From NCBI GenBank assembly GCA_018372555.1, contig JAHAIU010000077.1, positions 1 to 12,273 of the forward strand: a DNA stretch of 12,273 nucleotides. The letters are read 5' to 3'. The stretch comes from Clostridium sp. (GTDB taxonomy: Bacteria > Bacillota > Clostridia > Clostridiales > Clostridiaceae). Position numbers and translations under genes: made by a program. Of the stretch, positions 1 through 6,496 are shown in pieces (within the stretch, counting starts at the first letter, position 1; each line of letters opens with the position of its first letter). The notes beneath the pieces were generated by a model, which saw nothing but the letters and a program-made list of their open reading frames with translations, had not been told where the DNA came from and did no database searches.

Positions 1-1338
1 AGAATAACCATAAATTTAGCTCCAGCTGATATAAGAAAAATAGGTTCATTACTAGATTTGCCCATTGCAATTGGGATACTAATGAAATCAAATCAAATAG
101 CAAATAATGATTTAAAAGACTTTATAATTTTTGGAGAATTATCCCTAGCTGGATGCTTAAAAGAAATAAAGGGGATATTACCTATTATATTTGAAGGAAA
201 AGACAATGAGAAAAACAATTTTATTTTTCCTATAAATAATTTAAAAGAAATTAGAGCCTTTAATATAGGTAATTTTTATCCCTTTAGGAACCTAGTAGAA
301 GTAATTTCTTTTATTAACAATGAAGACTTATTACCATATGATTTTAATAAAGAGGAAAGTAAAATCATTGACTTTTATTTAGATTATGCAGATATAATTG
401 GCCAAAAAACTGCCAAAAGAGCTATGGAAATATCAGCCGCAGGAAATCATAATGTATTGTTGTTTGGTTCACCAGGGGCTGGGAAAACTATGTTAGCGAA
501 GGCTATGCCTTCGATTATGCCACCCCTTAATTATAATGAAGAAATAGAGATAGCTAAAATTTATAGTGCTTCTGGATTATTTAAAGGTGAAGAAGGAATA
601 ATAAGACCCTTTAGGAGCCCTCACCACACTATAACTAGAACAGCCTTGCTAGGTGGAGGAAGAGAAGTTAAAGCAGGAGAAATTACTTTAGCTCATAATG
701 GAGTGCTTTTTTTAGATGAAATACTAGAGTTTAAAAGAGATGTAATAGAGGTGCTTAGAGAACCTCTTGAAGAAAAATCAATAAATATAAATAGATTAAG
801 TGGAAGTTACACACTTCCTTCAAATTTTTTGCTTATAGCAGCCTGTAATCCTTGTCCTTGTGGCAACTATTTAGATGGTGGATATGAAAATAAATGTAGC
901 TGTAGTGAATATGAAAGAAAAAAGTATATTAATAGATTATCTAGAGCTTTTTTAGATAGAATAGATTTATTAAATTATGTTCCAAAACTAAGCTATGAAG
1001 ATTTAAATAAGAAAAAAGATAGTTTAAGCTCAAAGGTAATTAAGGAAAATGTTTTAAGAGCTAGGGAAACTCAAATCAATAGGTATAAAGATACAATATA
1101 TAATTATAATTCTGAAGTAAAGGGAAAAGATATAGATAAACTTTTTAAAGTTTCTTCGTCTGCTAAAGATATACTTGGTATGTTTTATGTAAGATATGAT
1201 TTAACTAAAAGAGGATACGATAAGATACTAAAAGTATCAAGAACTATTGCTGATCTAGATAATTCTATAGAAATAAAGGATCATCATATATTTGAAGCTT
1301 TAGGTTATAGAAAGAATATTGAAGGAGAAATAATATGA
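1..1338 (+). CDS. comM: ComM/YifB family AAA+ ATPase (Mg-chelatase-like), 5'-partial
   Basis: The frame is open from base 1, so the gene starts upstream; 445 residues are present, against roughly 500 for the family, so about 60 N-terminal residues are missing. The TTG at 58 is not a credible start because the upstream codons (NLAPADIRKIGSLLDLPIAI) already match the family. Residues 1 to about 130 form the Lon-like ChlI domain. The AAA+ domain follows, with Walker A GSPGAGKT (156-163), the RSPHHT segment, and Walker B LFLDEI (236-241). A CNPCPCG...CSC cluster (Cys 282, 285, 287, 299, 301) is typical of YifB. The C-terminal helical lid ends in a GYRK segment. In Gram-negative competent bacteria ComM is a helicase that promotes branch migration during integration of transformed DNA; its role in clostridia is not established. 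The stop overlaps the next start (ATGA), implying translational coupling with dprA. Confidence 0.95.
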   Translation, partial: RITINLAPADIRKIGSLLDLPIAIGILMKSNQIANNDLKDFIIFGELSLAGCLKEIKGILPIIFEGKDNEKNNFIFPINNLKEIRAFNIGNFYPFRNLVEVISFINNEDLLPYDFNKEESKIIDFYLDYADIIGQKTAKRAMEISAAGNHNVLLFGSPGAGKTMLAKAMPSIMPPLNYNEEIEIAKIYSASGLFKGEEGIIRPFRSPHHTITRTALLGGGREVKAGEITLAHNGVLFLDEILEFKRDVIEVLREPLEEKSININRLSGSYTLPSNFLLIAACNPCPCGNYLDGGYENKCSCSEYERKKYINRLSRAFLDRIDLLNYVPKLSYEDLNKKKDSLSSKVIKENVLRARETQINRYKDTIYNYNSEVKGKDIDKLFKVSSSAKDILGMFYVRYDLTKRGYDKILKVSRTIADLDNSIEIKDHHIFEALGYRKNIEGEII

Positions 1339-2375
1339 TTAATAAGGATGAGTTATGGTTTATACTATTAAAGATTTCTAATGATAAAAAAATAAAACTT
1401 CTTGAATATTATAGACATGAAAAGAACATACGATTAAATAAAAATAATATAAAGGACTTAATTGGGAAAGTTGATGAAATTACAGAAGTTAGTATAGAAA
1501 AGTTAGTCCATTACTTAATTAATAATGAAATAGGATATATTACTATAAAACATAAGGATTATCCTAAAAATTTATTAGATATAAATGATCCTCCTTATTG
1601 TCTATTTTATAAAGGAAATATCGATCTATTAAAGGGAAATTTAGTTTCGGTAATAGGAGCTAGAAAATGTAGTAGCTATGGTGCTGAAGTGGCTAAAAGA
1701 ATATCTAAAGAAATAAGTGAGAATAATATAACGGTAGTAAGTGGCTTAGCAGCTGGAATTGATTCCATTTCTCAGAAAAATGCAATAGACTATAAAGGAA
1801 AGACTATAGGGGTTTTAGGTTGTGGTATAGATGTTATTTATCCTAAATCTAATAAAAATTTATATTTAGAAATAATAAATAAGGGTGGATTAATAATTTC
1901 TGAGTATATACCTAAGACACCACCTTTAGCTTTTAATTTTCCAAGAAGAAATAGAATTATAAGTGGAATTAGTGAAAAACTAATAGTAGTAGAAGCTAGT
2001 GATAAAAGTGGAAGTCTCATTACTGTAAACTTTGCTCTTGAATCTGGTAAAGATATAATGGCCATACCTGGACCTGTTATTAATGGTAATAGTTCTGGTT
2101 GTAATAAATTAATAAGAGATGGTGCAAAGCCTTTTACAGAAATAGAGGATTTATACGATTTCTTAAATATAGATATAAAAGCAAAAGAAAAATTAGCAAA
2201 AAATAGTTATAAAGAGCTCTTAATAAGGGAAATAAATAGTGAACCAAAGCATTTAGATGATATTATAAAATCTGTAAATGTTGACAGAAGGGTACTATTT
2301 GAGTTATTATTTGAAATGCAAAATAGAAATGAGATTATTTGCCTGCCAGGCAATTATTATGCTAAATCAATATAA
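1335..2375 (+). CDS. dprA: DNA-processing protein DprA (Smf)
   Basis: 346 residues, usual for the family. DprA binds single-stranded DNA in the cytoplasm and loads RecA; in competent species it protects incoming DNA. The N-terminal third (1 to about 95) is a helical SAM-like region. A Rossmann-like core follows: SVIGARKCSSYG (105-116), SGLAAGID (136-143), LGCGIDVIYP (161-170), PRRNRIISG (203-211) and VVEASDKSGSLIT near 218-230. These are the recognised DprA signatures, including the basic PRRNR DNA-binding segment. The last 55 or so residues look like the C-terminal winged helix (LDDIIKSVNVDRRVLFELLFEM). The ATG overlaps the comM stop, with GAAGGAG just upstream as ribosome site. topA starts 47 bases after the stop. 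The final codons contain an unusually GC-rich perfect palindrome (2339-2353). Confidence 0.95.
   Translation: MINKDELWFILLKISNDKKIKLLEYYRHEKNIRLNKNNIKDLIGKVDEITEVSIEKLVHYLINNEIGYITIKHKDYPKNLLDINDPPYCLFYKGNIDLLKGNLVSVIGARKCSSYGAEVAKRISKEISENNITVVSGLAAGIDSISQKNAIDYKGKTIGVLGCGIDVIYPKSNKNLYLEIINKGGLIISEYIPKTPPLAFNFPRRNRIISGISEKLIVVEASDKSGSLITVNFALESGKDIMAIPGPVINGNSSGCNKLIRDGAKPFTEIEDLYDFLNIDIKAKEKLAKNSYKELLIREINSEPKHLDDIIKSVNVDRRVLFELLFEMQNRNEIICLPGNYYAKSI
2339..2353. repeat. Perfect 15-bp palindrome inside the 3' end of dprA
   Basis: TTGCCTG-C-CAGGCAA is perfectly symmetric about base 2346. It uses TGC, CTG and GGC, which are uncommon codons in this AT-rich gene. It could act as a DNA operator or fold as a small RNA hairpin (6 bp, GCC loop) just upstream of topA. 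No poly-T follows, so it is not an intrinsic terminator. Function unknown. Confidence 0.5.
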
Positions 2376-2381
2376 AAATTA

Positions 2382-2422
2382 AAGGGGGTGTAAACTCCAA
2401 AAAAATAAATGGAGTTTGACAT
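2382..2422 (+). promoter_or_regulatory. Split ribosome-binding region of topA with an intervening hairpin
   Basis: AAGGGGGTG (2382-2390) matches the ideal SD sequence AAGGAGGTG at 8 of 9 bases but lies about 32 bases before the ATG at 2423. Between them AAACTCCA (2392-2399) and TGGAGTTT (2410-2417) form a perfect 8-bp stem with a 10-base A-rich loop, with an extra U-G pair possible at 2391/2418. Folding the stem would place the strong SD about 8 bases from the ATG. The stem's 3' arm contains a second SD-like GGAG (2411-2414), itself 8 bases from the ATG, which the fold would hide. The hairpin is seen directly; its role is inferred. Confidence 0.65.
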
Positions 2423-4513
2423 ATGGGACAAAATCTTGTAATTGTAGAATCACCTGCAAAGGCTAAGACTATCGGAAAGTATCTTGGTAAAAATTATACA
2501 GTAGAGGCTTCGATGGGTCATGTTAGAGATTTGCCAAAAAGTAAATTGGGTGTTGATATTGAGGGGAATTTCGATCCTAAATATATAACTATTAGAGGGA
2601 AGGGAGAACTTTTAGCTAAATTAAAAAAAGCTGCTAAAAAATCTGATAAGGTTTATCTTGCAACTGACCCCGACCGTGAAGGAGAGGCTATCTCTTGGCA
2701 TTTAGCTAAAATTTTAAATATTCCTGAAGATAAAAAATGTAGAATAGTATTTAATGAAATAACAAAAAATGCTGTTAAAGGTGCTATTAAAGAAGCTAGG
2801 GAGATAAATAATAATCTAGTAGATGCTCAGCAAGCAAGAAGAATATTAGATAGATTAGTTGGATATGAAATAAGTCCTATTTTATGGAAAAATGTAAAGT
2901 GGGGATTAAGTGCTGGAAGAGTTCAATCTGCTGCACTTAAGTTAATTTGTGATAAGGAAGAGGAAATAAAGAGCTTTATTCCAAAGGAATACTGGTCTGT
3001 AGATTGTATTGCAACTAAGGAAAGAAAAAAGTTTCCTATTAAATTAACACAATATAAAGGAAAGAAAATTGAAATTAATACTGAAAATGAAAGTGAAAAA
3101 ATTATAAAAGAGCTAGAGAAAAATAAATTTGTCGTAAGTAAAGTTAAAAATGGAAGTAGGGTAAAGAACCCACTACCACCTTTTACAACTAGTACTTTGC
3201 AACAAGAAGCTTCAAAAAAATTAAACTTTATGACTAAAAGAACTATGTCGATAGCACAAGTTTTATATGAAGGTGTAGAAGTAAAAGGATATGGAACAGT
3301 AGGTCTTATTACTTATATGAGAACAGACTCTGTTAGAATATCAAGTGAAGCACAAAATAGAGCTTTGGAATTTATTAATGAAACTTTCGGAAAAGAATAT
3401 ACACCTGAAAAGCCAAGGGTGTACAAAGGAAAGAAAAATATTCAAGATGCTCATGAAGCTATAAGGCCTTCAATAATTGAAATAACTCCAGAAATTGCAA
3501 AGAAAAATTTAACTCCAGAGCAATTTAAGTTATATTCATTAATTTGGAATAGATTTATGGCAAGTCAAATGGCTTCTTGTGAATTAAATACAATAAGTGT
3601 TGAAGTTAAGAATGGTGATTATAAGTTAAAAGCAAGTGGATCGAATATTAAGTTTGATGGATTTATGAAACTTTATGATTATGCAACAGAAGAAGATAGC
3701 CAAGATGTTACTTTACCAAAGCTTAAAGAAGATGAAGTTTTAGAAAATGTTTCAATACAAGGAAATCAACATTTTACCCAACCACCGGCTAGATATACTG
3801 AAGCATCTTTTGTAAAGTTACTAGAAGAGAAGGGTATAGGTAGACCAAGTACCTATGTTCCTACAATAAGTACTATATTAAGTAGAGATTATATAAGAAG
3901 AGAAAAGAAAAACTTAGTTCCTACAGAATTAGGTTTTATAGTAAATAATATAGTTAGTGAATATTTCAAGCAAATAGTGGATGTAGATTTTACTGCTGAA
4001 ATGGAAAAGAACTTAGACCATGTAGAAGAAGGTCAAGAGGAATGGAAAAAAGTTGTAGGAGAATTCTTTGAACCATTAAAGGTAGCTATAGAAAAAGCAG
4101 AAAAAGAAATATCTAAAGTAGTAATTGAAGATGAAGTTAGTGATGTGCCTTGTGATAAGTGTGGAAAGATGATGGTTATAAAAAGAGGAAGATATGGTAA
4201 GTTTCTTGCTTGTCCAGGATATCCAGAATGTAAAAACGCTAAACCTATAGTTGAAGAAATAGAAGCGCCATGTCCAAAATGTGGAAGCAAGCTTTTAGCT
4301 AAGAAGAGCAAAAAAGGAAAGAAGTTCTTTGGATGTAGTAGCTACCCAAACTGCGATTTTGTAAGTTGGAATGAACCTTTAAAAGATAAATGTCCTGATT
4401 GTAATTCTTATATGGTTTTAAAATATAGTAAAACTAAAGGATCTTATGCACAATGTTCAAATATAGAATGTAATAAAACTGTTAATATTAAAAATGAAAA
4501 AAGTGAAGAATAA
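2423..4513 (+). CDS. topA: DNA topoisomerase I (type IA)
   Basis: 696 residues. It relaxes negative supercoils by single-strand passage, balancing gyrase. The N-terminal Toprim domain has E9 (VESPAKAKTI) and the metal-binding DPDREGE motif (D82, D84, E86). The catalytic tyrosine is Y298 in TYMRTDS, equivalent to Y319 of the E. coli enzyme. ARRILDRLVGYEISP and PTGR-type (GRPSTY) segments of the type IA core are present. The C-terminus carries three Cys4 zinc ribbons: C577/C580/C597/C603, C617/C620/C638/C644 and C657/C660/C678/C683. The start is forced, because an in-frame TGA stands at 2417-2419, six bases before the ATG. It probably belongs to the comM-dprA transcript, since I see no convincing promoter in the 47-base gap. 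No terminator is visible after it. Confidence 0.98.
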   Translation: MGQNLVIVESPAKAKTIGKYLGKNYTVEASMGHVRDLPKSKLGVDIEGNFDPKYITIRGKGELLAKLKKAAKKSDKVYLATDPDREGEAISWHLAKILNIPEDKKCRIVFNEITKNAVKGAIKEAREINNNLVDAQQARRILDRLVGYEISPILWKNVKWGLSAGRVQSAALKLICDKEEEIKSFIPKEYWSVDCIATKERKKFPIKLTQYKGKKIEINTENESEKIIKELEKNKFVVSKVKNGSRVKNPLPPFTTSTLQQEASKKLNFMTKRTMSIAQVLYEGVEVKGYGTVGLITYMRTDSVRISSEAQNRALEFINETFGKEYTPEKPRVYKGKKNIQDAHEAIRPSIIEITPEIAKKNLTPEQFKLYSLIWNRFMASQMASCELNTISVEVKNGDYKLKASGSNIKFDGFMKLYDYATEEDSQDVTLPKLKEDEVLENVSIQGNQHFTQPPARYTEASFVKLLEEKGIGRPSTYVPTISTILSRDYIRREKKNLVPTELGFIVNNIVSEYFKQIVDVDFTAEMEKNLDHVEEGQEEWKKVVGEFFEPLKVAIEKAEKEISKVVIEDEVSDVPCDKCGKMMVIKRGRYGKFLACPGYPECKNAKPIVEEIEAPCPKCGSKLLAKKSKKGKKFFGCSSYPNCDFVSWNEPLKDKCPDCNSYMVLKYSKTKGSYAQCSNIECNKTVNIKNEKSEE

Positions 4514-4572
4514 ATTAAAGAAAAGCATTACAGTTTAATAATATGATAAAATATAGAATTTTTCTAAGGTAA

Positions 4573-4579
4573 TGTCGAA
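4573..4579 (+). promoter_or_regulatory. Possible Spo0A box upstream of the codY promoter
   Basis: TGTCGAA is an exact match to the core 0A box of Bacillus and Clostridium, 16 bases upstream of the putative codY -35 element. A 7-mer can occur by chance roughly once per several kilobases to ten kilobases, so this is only suggestive. Confidence 0.25.
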
Positions 4580-4595
4580 AATACTAAGAAATTTG

Positions 4596-4624
4596 TTGAA
4601 AATAAAAAGGTCCTATGATAGTAT
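4596..4624 (+). promoter_or_regulatory. Putative sigma-A promoter of codY
   Basis: TTGAAA (4596-4601) is followed after 17 bases by TAGTAT (4619-4624). The -35 is good (5 of 6) and the -10 is moderate (4 of 6); TATGAT at 4614-4619 is a better hexamer but is only 12 bases from the -35. Transcription from here would give a leader of about 80 bases that contains the CodY operator. Confidence 0.45.
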
Positions 4625-4667
4625 AGATTAGTAATAAGAATGTTTTTGGAAAATTTATATAATTTTA

Positions 4668-4682
4668 AATTTTCAAAAAATT
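4668..4682. promoter_or_regulatory. CodY operator in the codY leader
   Basis: AATTTTCAAAAAATT matches the CodY consensus AATTTTCWGAAAATT at 14 of 15 positions (G to A at position 9). It starts 44 bases before the codY ATG, downstream of the putative promoter, so bound CodY could block elongation. A weaker copy (11 of 15) lies at 4641-4655. This points to autoregulation. Confidence 0.7.
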
Positions 4683-4711
4683 CAACGGCTTATTTTATAG
4701 GAGGAAGATTA

Positions 4712-5488
4712 ATGTCATCATTATTAAATAAAACTAGAATGCTAAACAAAATATTGCAAAAATCGGGTACTGATCCAGTAGCCTTTGAAGATATATGTTT
4801 ACTATTAAGCGATGTTTTAGCTTGTAATGTATATGTAACAAGCAGAAAAGGAAAAGTACTTGGTTATGCATTTTCTAAAAATTTTGAATGTGATATAATG
4901 AAGAAACAAGTGGCTGATGAAAAGAGATTTCCAAAGGATTATAATGAAAGATTATTAAAGATTCATGAAAGTATGGCTAACCTTTCTAATGAAGGATTAT
5001 GTGTTTTTGAAGGAGAAGAAAAATGCATAATGGAAGATAAGATAACAACTATAGTACCTATAATGGGTAATAGAGAGAGATTAGGAACTTTAATACTTGC
5101 AAGATTTAGAGAGGATTTCACAGATGAGGATTTAGTTCTTGCTGAGTATAGTGCAACTATAGTTGGACTTGAAATATTAAGATCTAAACAAGTAGAAATA
5201 GAAGAAGAAGCTAGAAAGAAAGCAGTAGTGCAACTAGCTATTGGTACTCTATCTTATTCTGAATTAGAAGCAGTGGAACATATCTTTGGAGAGTTAGATG
5301 GTAATGAAGGTTTATTAGTAGCATCTAAGATTGCAGATAAAGTAGGAATTACTAGAAGTGTAATAGTAAATGCCTTAAGAAAATTCGAAAGTGCAGGAGT
5401 AATTGAATCAAGATCACTTGGAATGAAGGGAACACATATTAAAATCTTAAACGAAAAGTTATTAGATGAATTAAAAAAAATAAACTAA
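4712..5488 (+). CDS. codY: Global transcriptional repressor CodY
   Basis: 258 residues, matching the family length. CodY is a dimeric cytoplasmic DNA-binding repressor that senses branched-chain amino acids and GTP and controls amino-acid, stationary-phase and often virulence genes. Residues 1 to about 155 form the GAF effector domain. The winged helix-turn-helix lies near 204-250 (SKIADKVGITRS, IVNALRKFESAG, LGMKGTHIKILN) and is almost identical to B. subtilis. I chose ATG 4712, not the in-frame ATG at 4640, because AGGAGG (4699-4704) sits 7 bases upstream and MSSLLNKTRMLNK matches the family N-terminus; the extra 24 residues would also overlap the operator. The DNA-binding half is conserved, but the effector pocket differs from B. 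subtilis: Arg61 aligns with I62 and the TAFPV loop with CVFEG (97-101). A strong terminator follows. Confidence 0.97.
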   Translation: MSSLLNKTRMLNKILQKSGTDPVAFEDICLLLSDVLACNVYVTSRKGKVLGYAFSKNFECDIMKKQVADEKRFPKDYNERLLKIHESMANLSNEGLCVFEGEEKCIMEDKITTIVPIMGNRERLGTLILARFREDFTDEDLVLAEYSATIVGLEILRSKQVEIEEEARKKAVVQLAIGTLSYSELEAVEHIFGELDGNEGLLVASKIADKVGITRSVIVNALRKFESAGVIESRSLGMKGTHIKILNEKLLDELKKIN

Positions 5489-5496
5489 CATAATAG

Positions 5497-5532
5497 AAAG
5501 ACATCAAGGTTTAAAAGCTTTGATGTCTTTTT
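5497..5532 (+). terminator. Intrinsic terminator of codY
   Basis: AAAGACATCAA (5497-5507) pairs perfectly with TTGATGTCTTT (5520-5530), with one or two further pairs inside, and the stem runs into five T residues (5528-5532). It lies 8 bases after the codY stop and separates codY from the rpsB operon. Confidence 0.92.
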
Positions 5533-5574
5533 ATATAGATAAAATAATTATTGCTTATTTAAAAGAAAAAAATG

Positions 5575-5603
5575 TTGCCACTATAATAAGCTTATGTTAT
5601 ACT
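5575..5603 (+). promoter_or_regulatory. Strong extended -10 promoter of rpsB
   Basis: TTGCCA (5575-5580), a 17-base spacer, then TATACT (5598-5603) preceded by TG at 5595-5596 (extended -10). The predicted transcription start is near 5609-5611, giving a leader of about 100 bases. The strength suits a ribosomal protein gene. Confidence 0.8.
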
Positions 5604-5608
5604 AACCT

Positions 5609-5709
5609 AGGTAAGAAAATACACACACTATTAGATTTGTAAAGATGGTGACCTTTAATAGAGGTACTTTATAAGAAAATAGTGGAGGAAATAACCAGGA
5701 GGTAAGAAA
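5609..5709 (+). promoter_or_regulatory. Structured rpsB mRNA leader, candidate S2 autoregulatory element
   Basis: By eye the leader folds into nested helices: P1 CACTATT (5626-5632) with AATAGTG (5678-5684); P2, 8 bp with one G-U, 5637-5644 with 5667-5674; P3 ACCT (5651-5654) with AGGT (5662-5665). A GGAGG lies at 5684-5688, sharing its first G with P1, and the true ribosome site AGGAGG (5697-5702) is 7 bases before the ATG. The 9-mer TAAGAAAAT occurs three times (5612, 5672, 5703). S2 is known to repress its own operon in E. coli; whether this RNA does the same is inference, and I do not match it to a named family. Confidence 0.5.
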
Positions 5710-6411
5710 ATGGCAGTTATATCAATGAAACAATTATTAGAAGCAGGTGTTCATTTCGGACATCAAACTAGAAGATGGAACCCTAAGATGGCTCCTTATA
5801 TATTCACAGAAAGAAATGGAATATATATAATCGATCTTCAAAAAACAGTTAAGAAAGTAGACGAAGCTTATGACTTCATCAAATCAGTTGCTTTAGAAGG
5901 AAAAGACATATTATTTGTTGGAACTAAAAAGCAAGCTCAAGAAGCTATTCAAGAAGAAGCTATAAGATCAAACATGCACTTCGTTAATAATAGATGGTTA
6001 GGTGGAATGTTAACTAACTTCAATACTATTAAAACTAGAATTGCAAGATTAGATGCTATAAAAGCTATGGAAGAAGACGGAACTTTCGATGTTTTACCTA
6101 AGAAAGAAGTTACTAAGTTAAGAGGCGAAATGGAAAAACTAGAAAAGAACTTAGGCGGAATCAAAAACTTAGATGCTGAAAATATTGGAGCGATGTTCGT
6201 AGTTGATCCAAGAAAAGAAAGAAATGCAATTGCAGAAGCTAAAATTTTAGGAATACCAGTTGTAGGTATAGTAGATACTAACTGTGATCCAGAAGAATTA
6301 GATTATGTAATTCCAGGAAATGATGATGCTATAAGAGCGGTTAAATTAATAACAGCTAAGATGGCTGATGGTATCATTGAAGGAAGACAAGGCGAACAAT
6401 TAGCTGAATAA
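5710..6411 (+). CDS. rpsB: 30S ribosomal protein S2
   Basis: 233 residues, full length for a Gram-positive S2. It binds the 30S head-body junction and is needed for assembly with S1-like factors. Recognisable segments are LLEAGVHFGHQTRRWNPKM near the N-terminus, the YIFTERNGIYIIDLQKT stretch, FVGTKKQAQEAI, NNRWLGGMLTNF, FVVDPRKERNAIAEA and GIPVVGIVDTNCDP, all family signatures. The C-terminus is short, without the long extensions seen in some species. AGGAGG 7 bases upstream fixes the start. Codons shift toward C-ending forms (TTC, AAC, ATC) compared with comM or dprA, as expected for a highly expressed gene. It has tandem TAA stops (6409-6414). First gene of the rpsB-tsf unit. Confidence 0.99.
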   Translation: MAVISMKQLLEAGVHFGHQTRRWNPKMAPYIFTERNGIYIIDLQKTVKKVDEAYDFIKSVALEGKDILFVGTKKQAQEAIQEEAIRSNMHFVNNRWLGGMLTNFNTIKTRIARLDAIKAMEEDGTFDVLPKKEVTKLRGEMEKLEKNLGGIKNLDAENIGAMFVVDPRKERNAIAEAKILGIPVVGIVDTNCDPEELDYVIPGNDDAIRAVKLITAKMADGIIEGRQGEQLAE

Positions 6412-6421
6412 TAAAATAAGT

Positions 6422-6470
6422 AAAGGTAGGTGAGGAATCTCATTTACCTTTTAACCTAAATAATAAGGTT
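6422..6470 (+). promoter_or_regulatory. Hairpin pair between rpsB and tsf, possible attenuator
   Basis: A continuous 13-bp stem with two G-U pairs joins 6422-6434 to 6439-6451 around a GAAT tetraloop. It is followed by only a short T run and TTAACC, so it is at best a weak terminator. A second small stem, AACCT (6453-6457) with AGGTT (6466-6470), comes next. The hairpin could reduce tsf transcription relative to rpsB or protect a processed 3' end. Confidence 0.6.
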
Positions 6471-6496
6471 TACATTAAGTTAGGAGGAATAATAGA

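Noticed and set aside
58..60. TTG 58 as the start of comM
   Set aside because: Family-conserved codons continue upstream to base 1, so the gene is simply cut by the window edge.
1838..2065. Antisense open frame within dprA, and similar ones at 4033-4311, 5949-6164, 8360-8680, 9268-9534 and 11462-11761
   Set aside because: Each lies opposite a well-conserved gene, lacks a ribosome site or recognisable domain, and has Ser/Leu/Ile-rich shadow composition.
2339..2376. A topA promoter with TTGCCT as -35
   Set aside because: No acceptable -10 hexamer lies 16-18 bases downstream; TATAAA at 2371 is too far.
4640..4711. N-terminal extension of codY from the in-frame ATG at 4640
   Set aside because: It has no ribosome site, runs through the CodY operator, and adds 24 residues unlike the family; ATG 4712 has AGGAGG at 7 bases.
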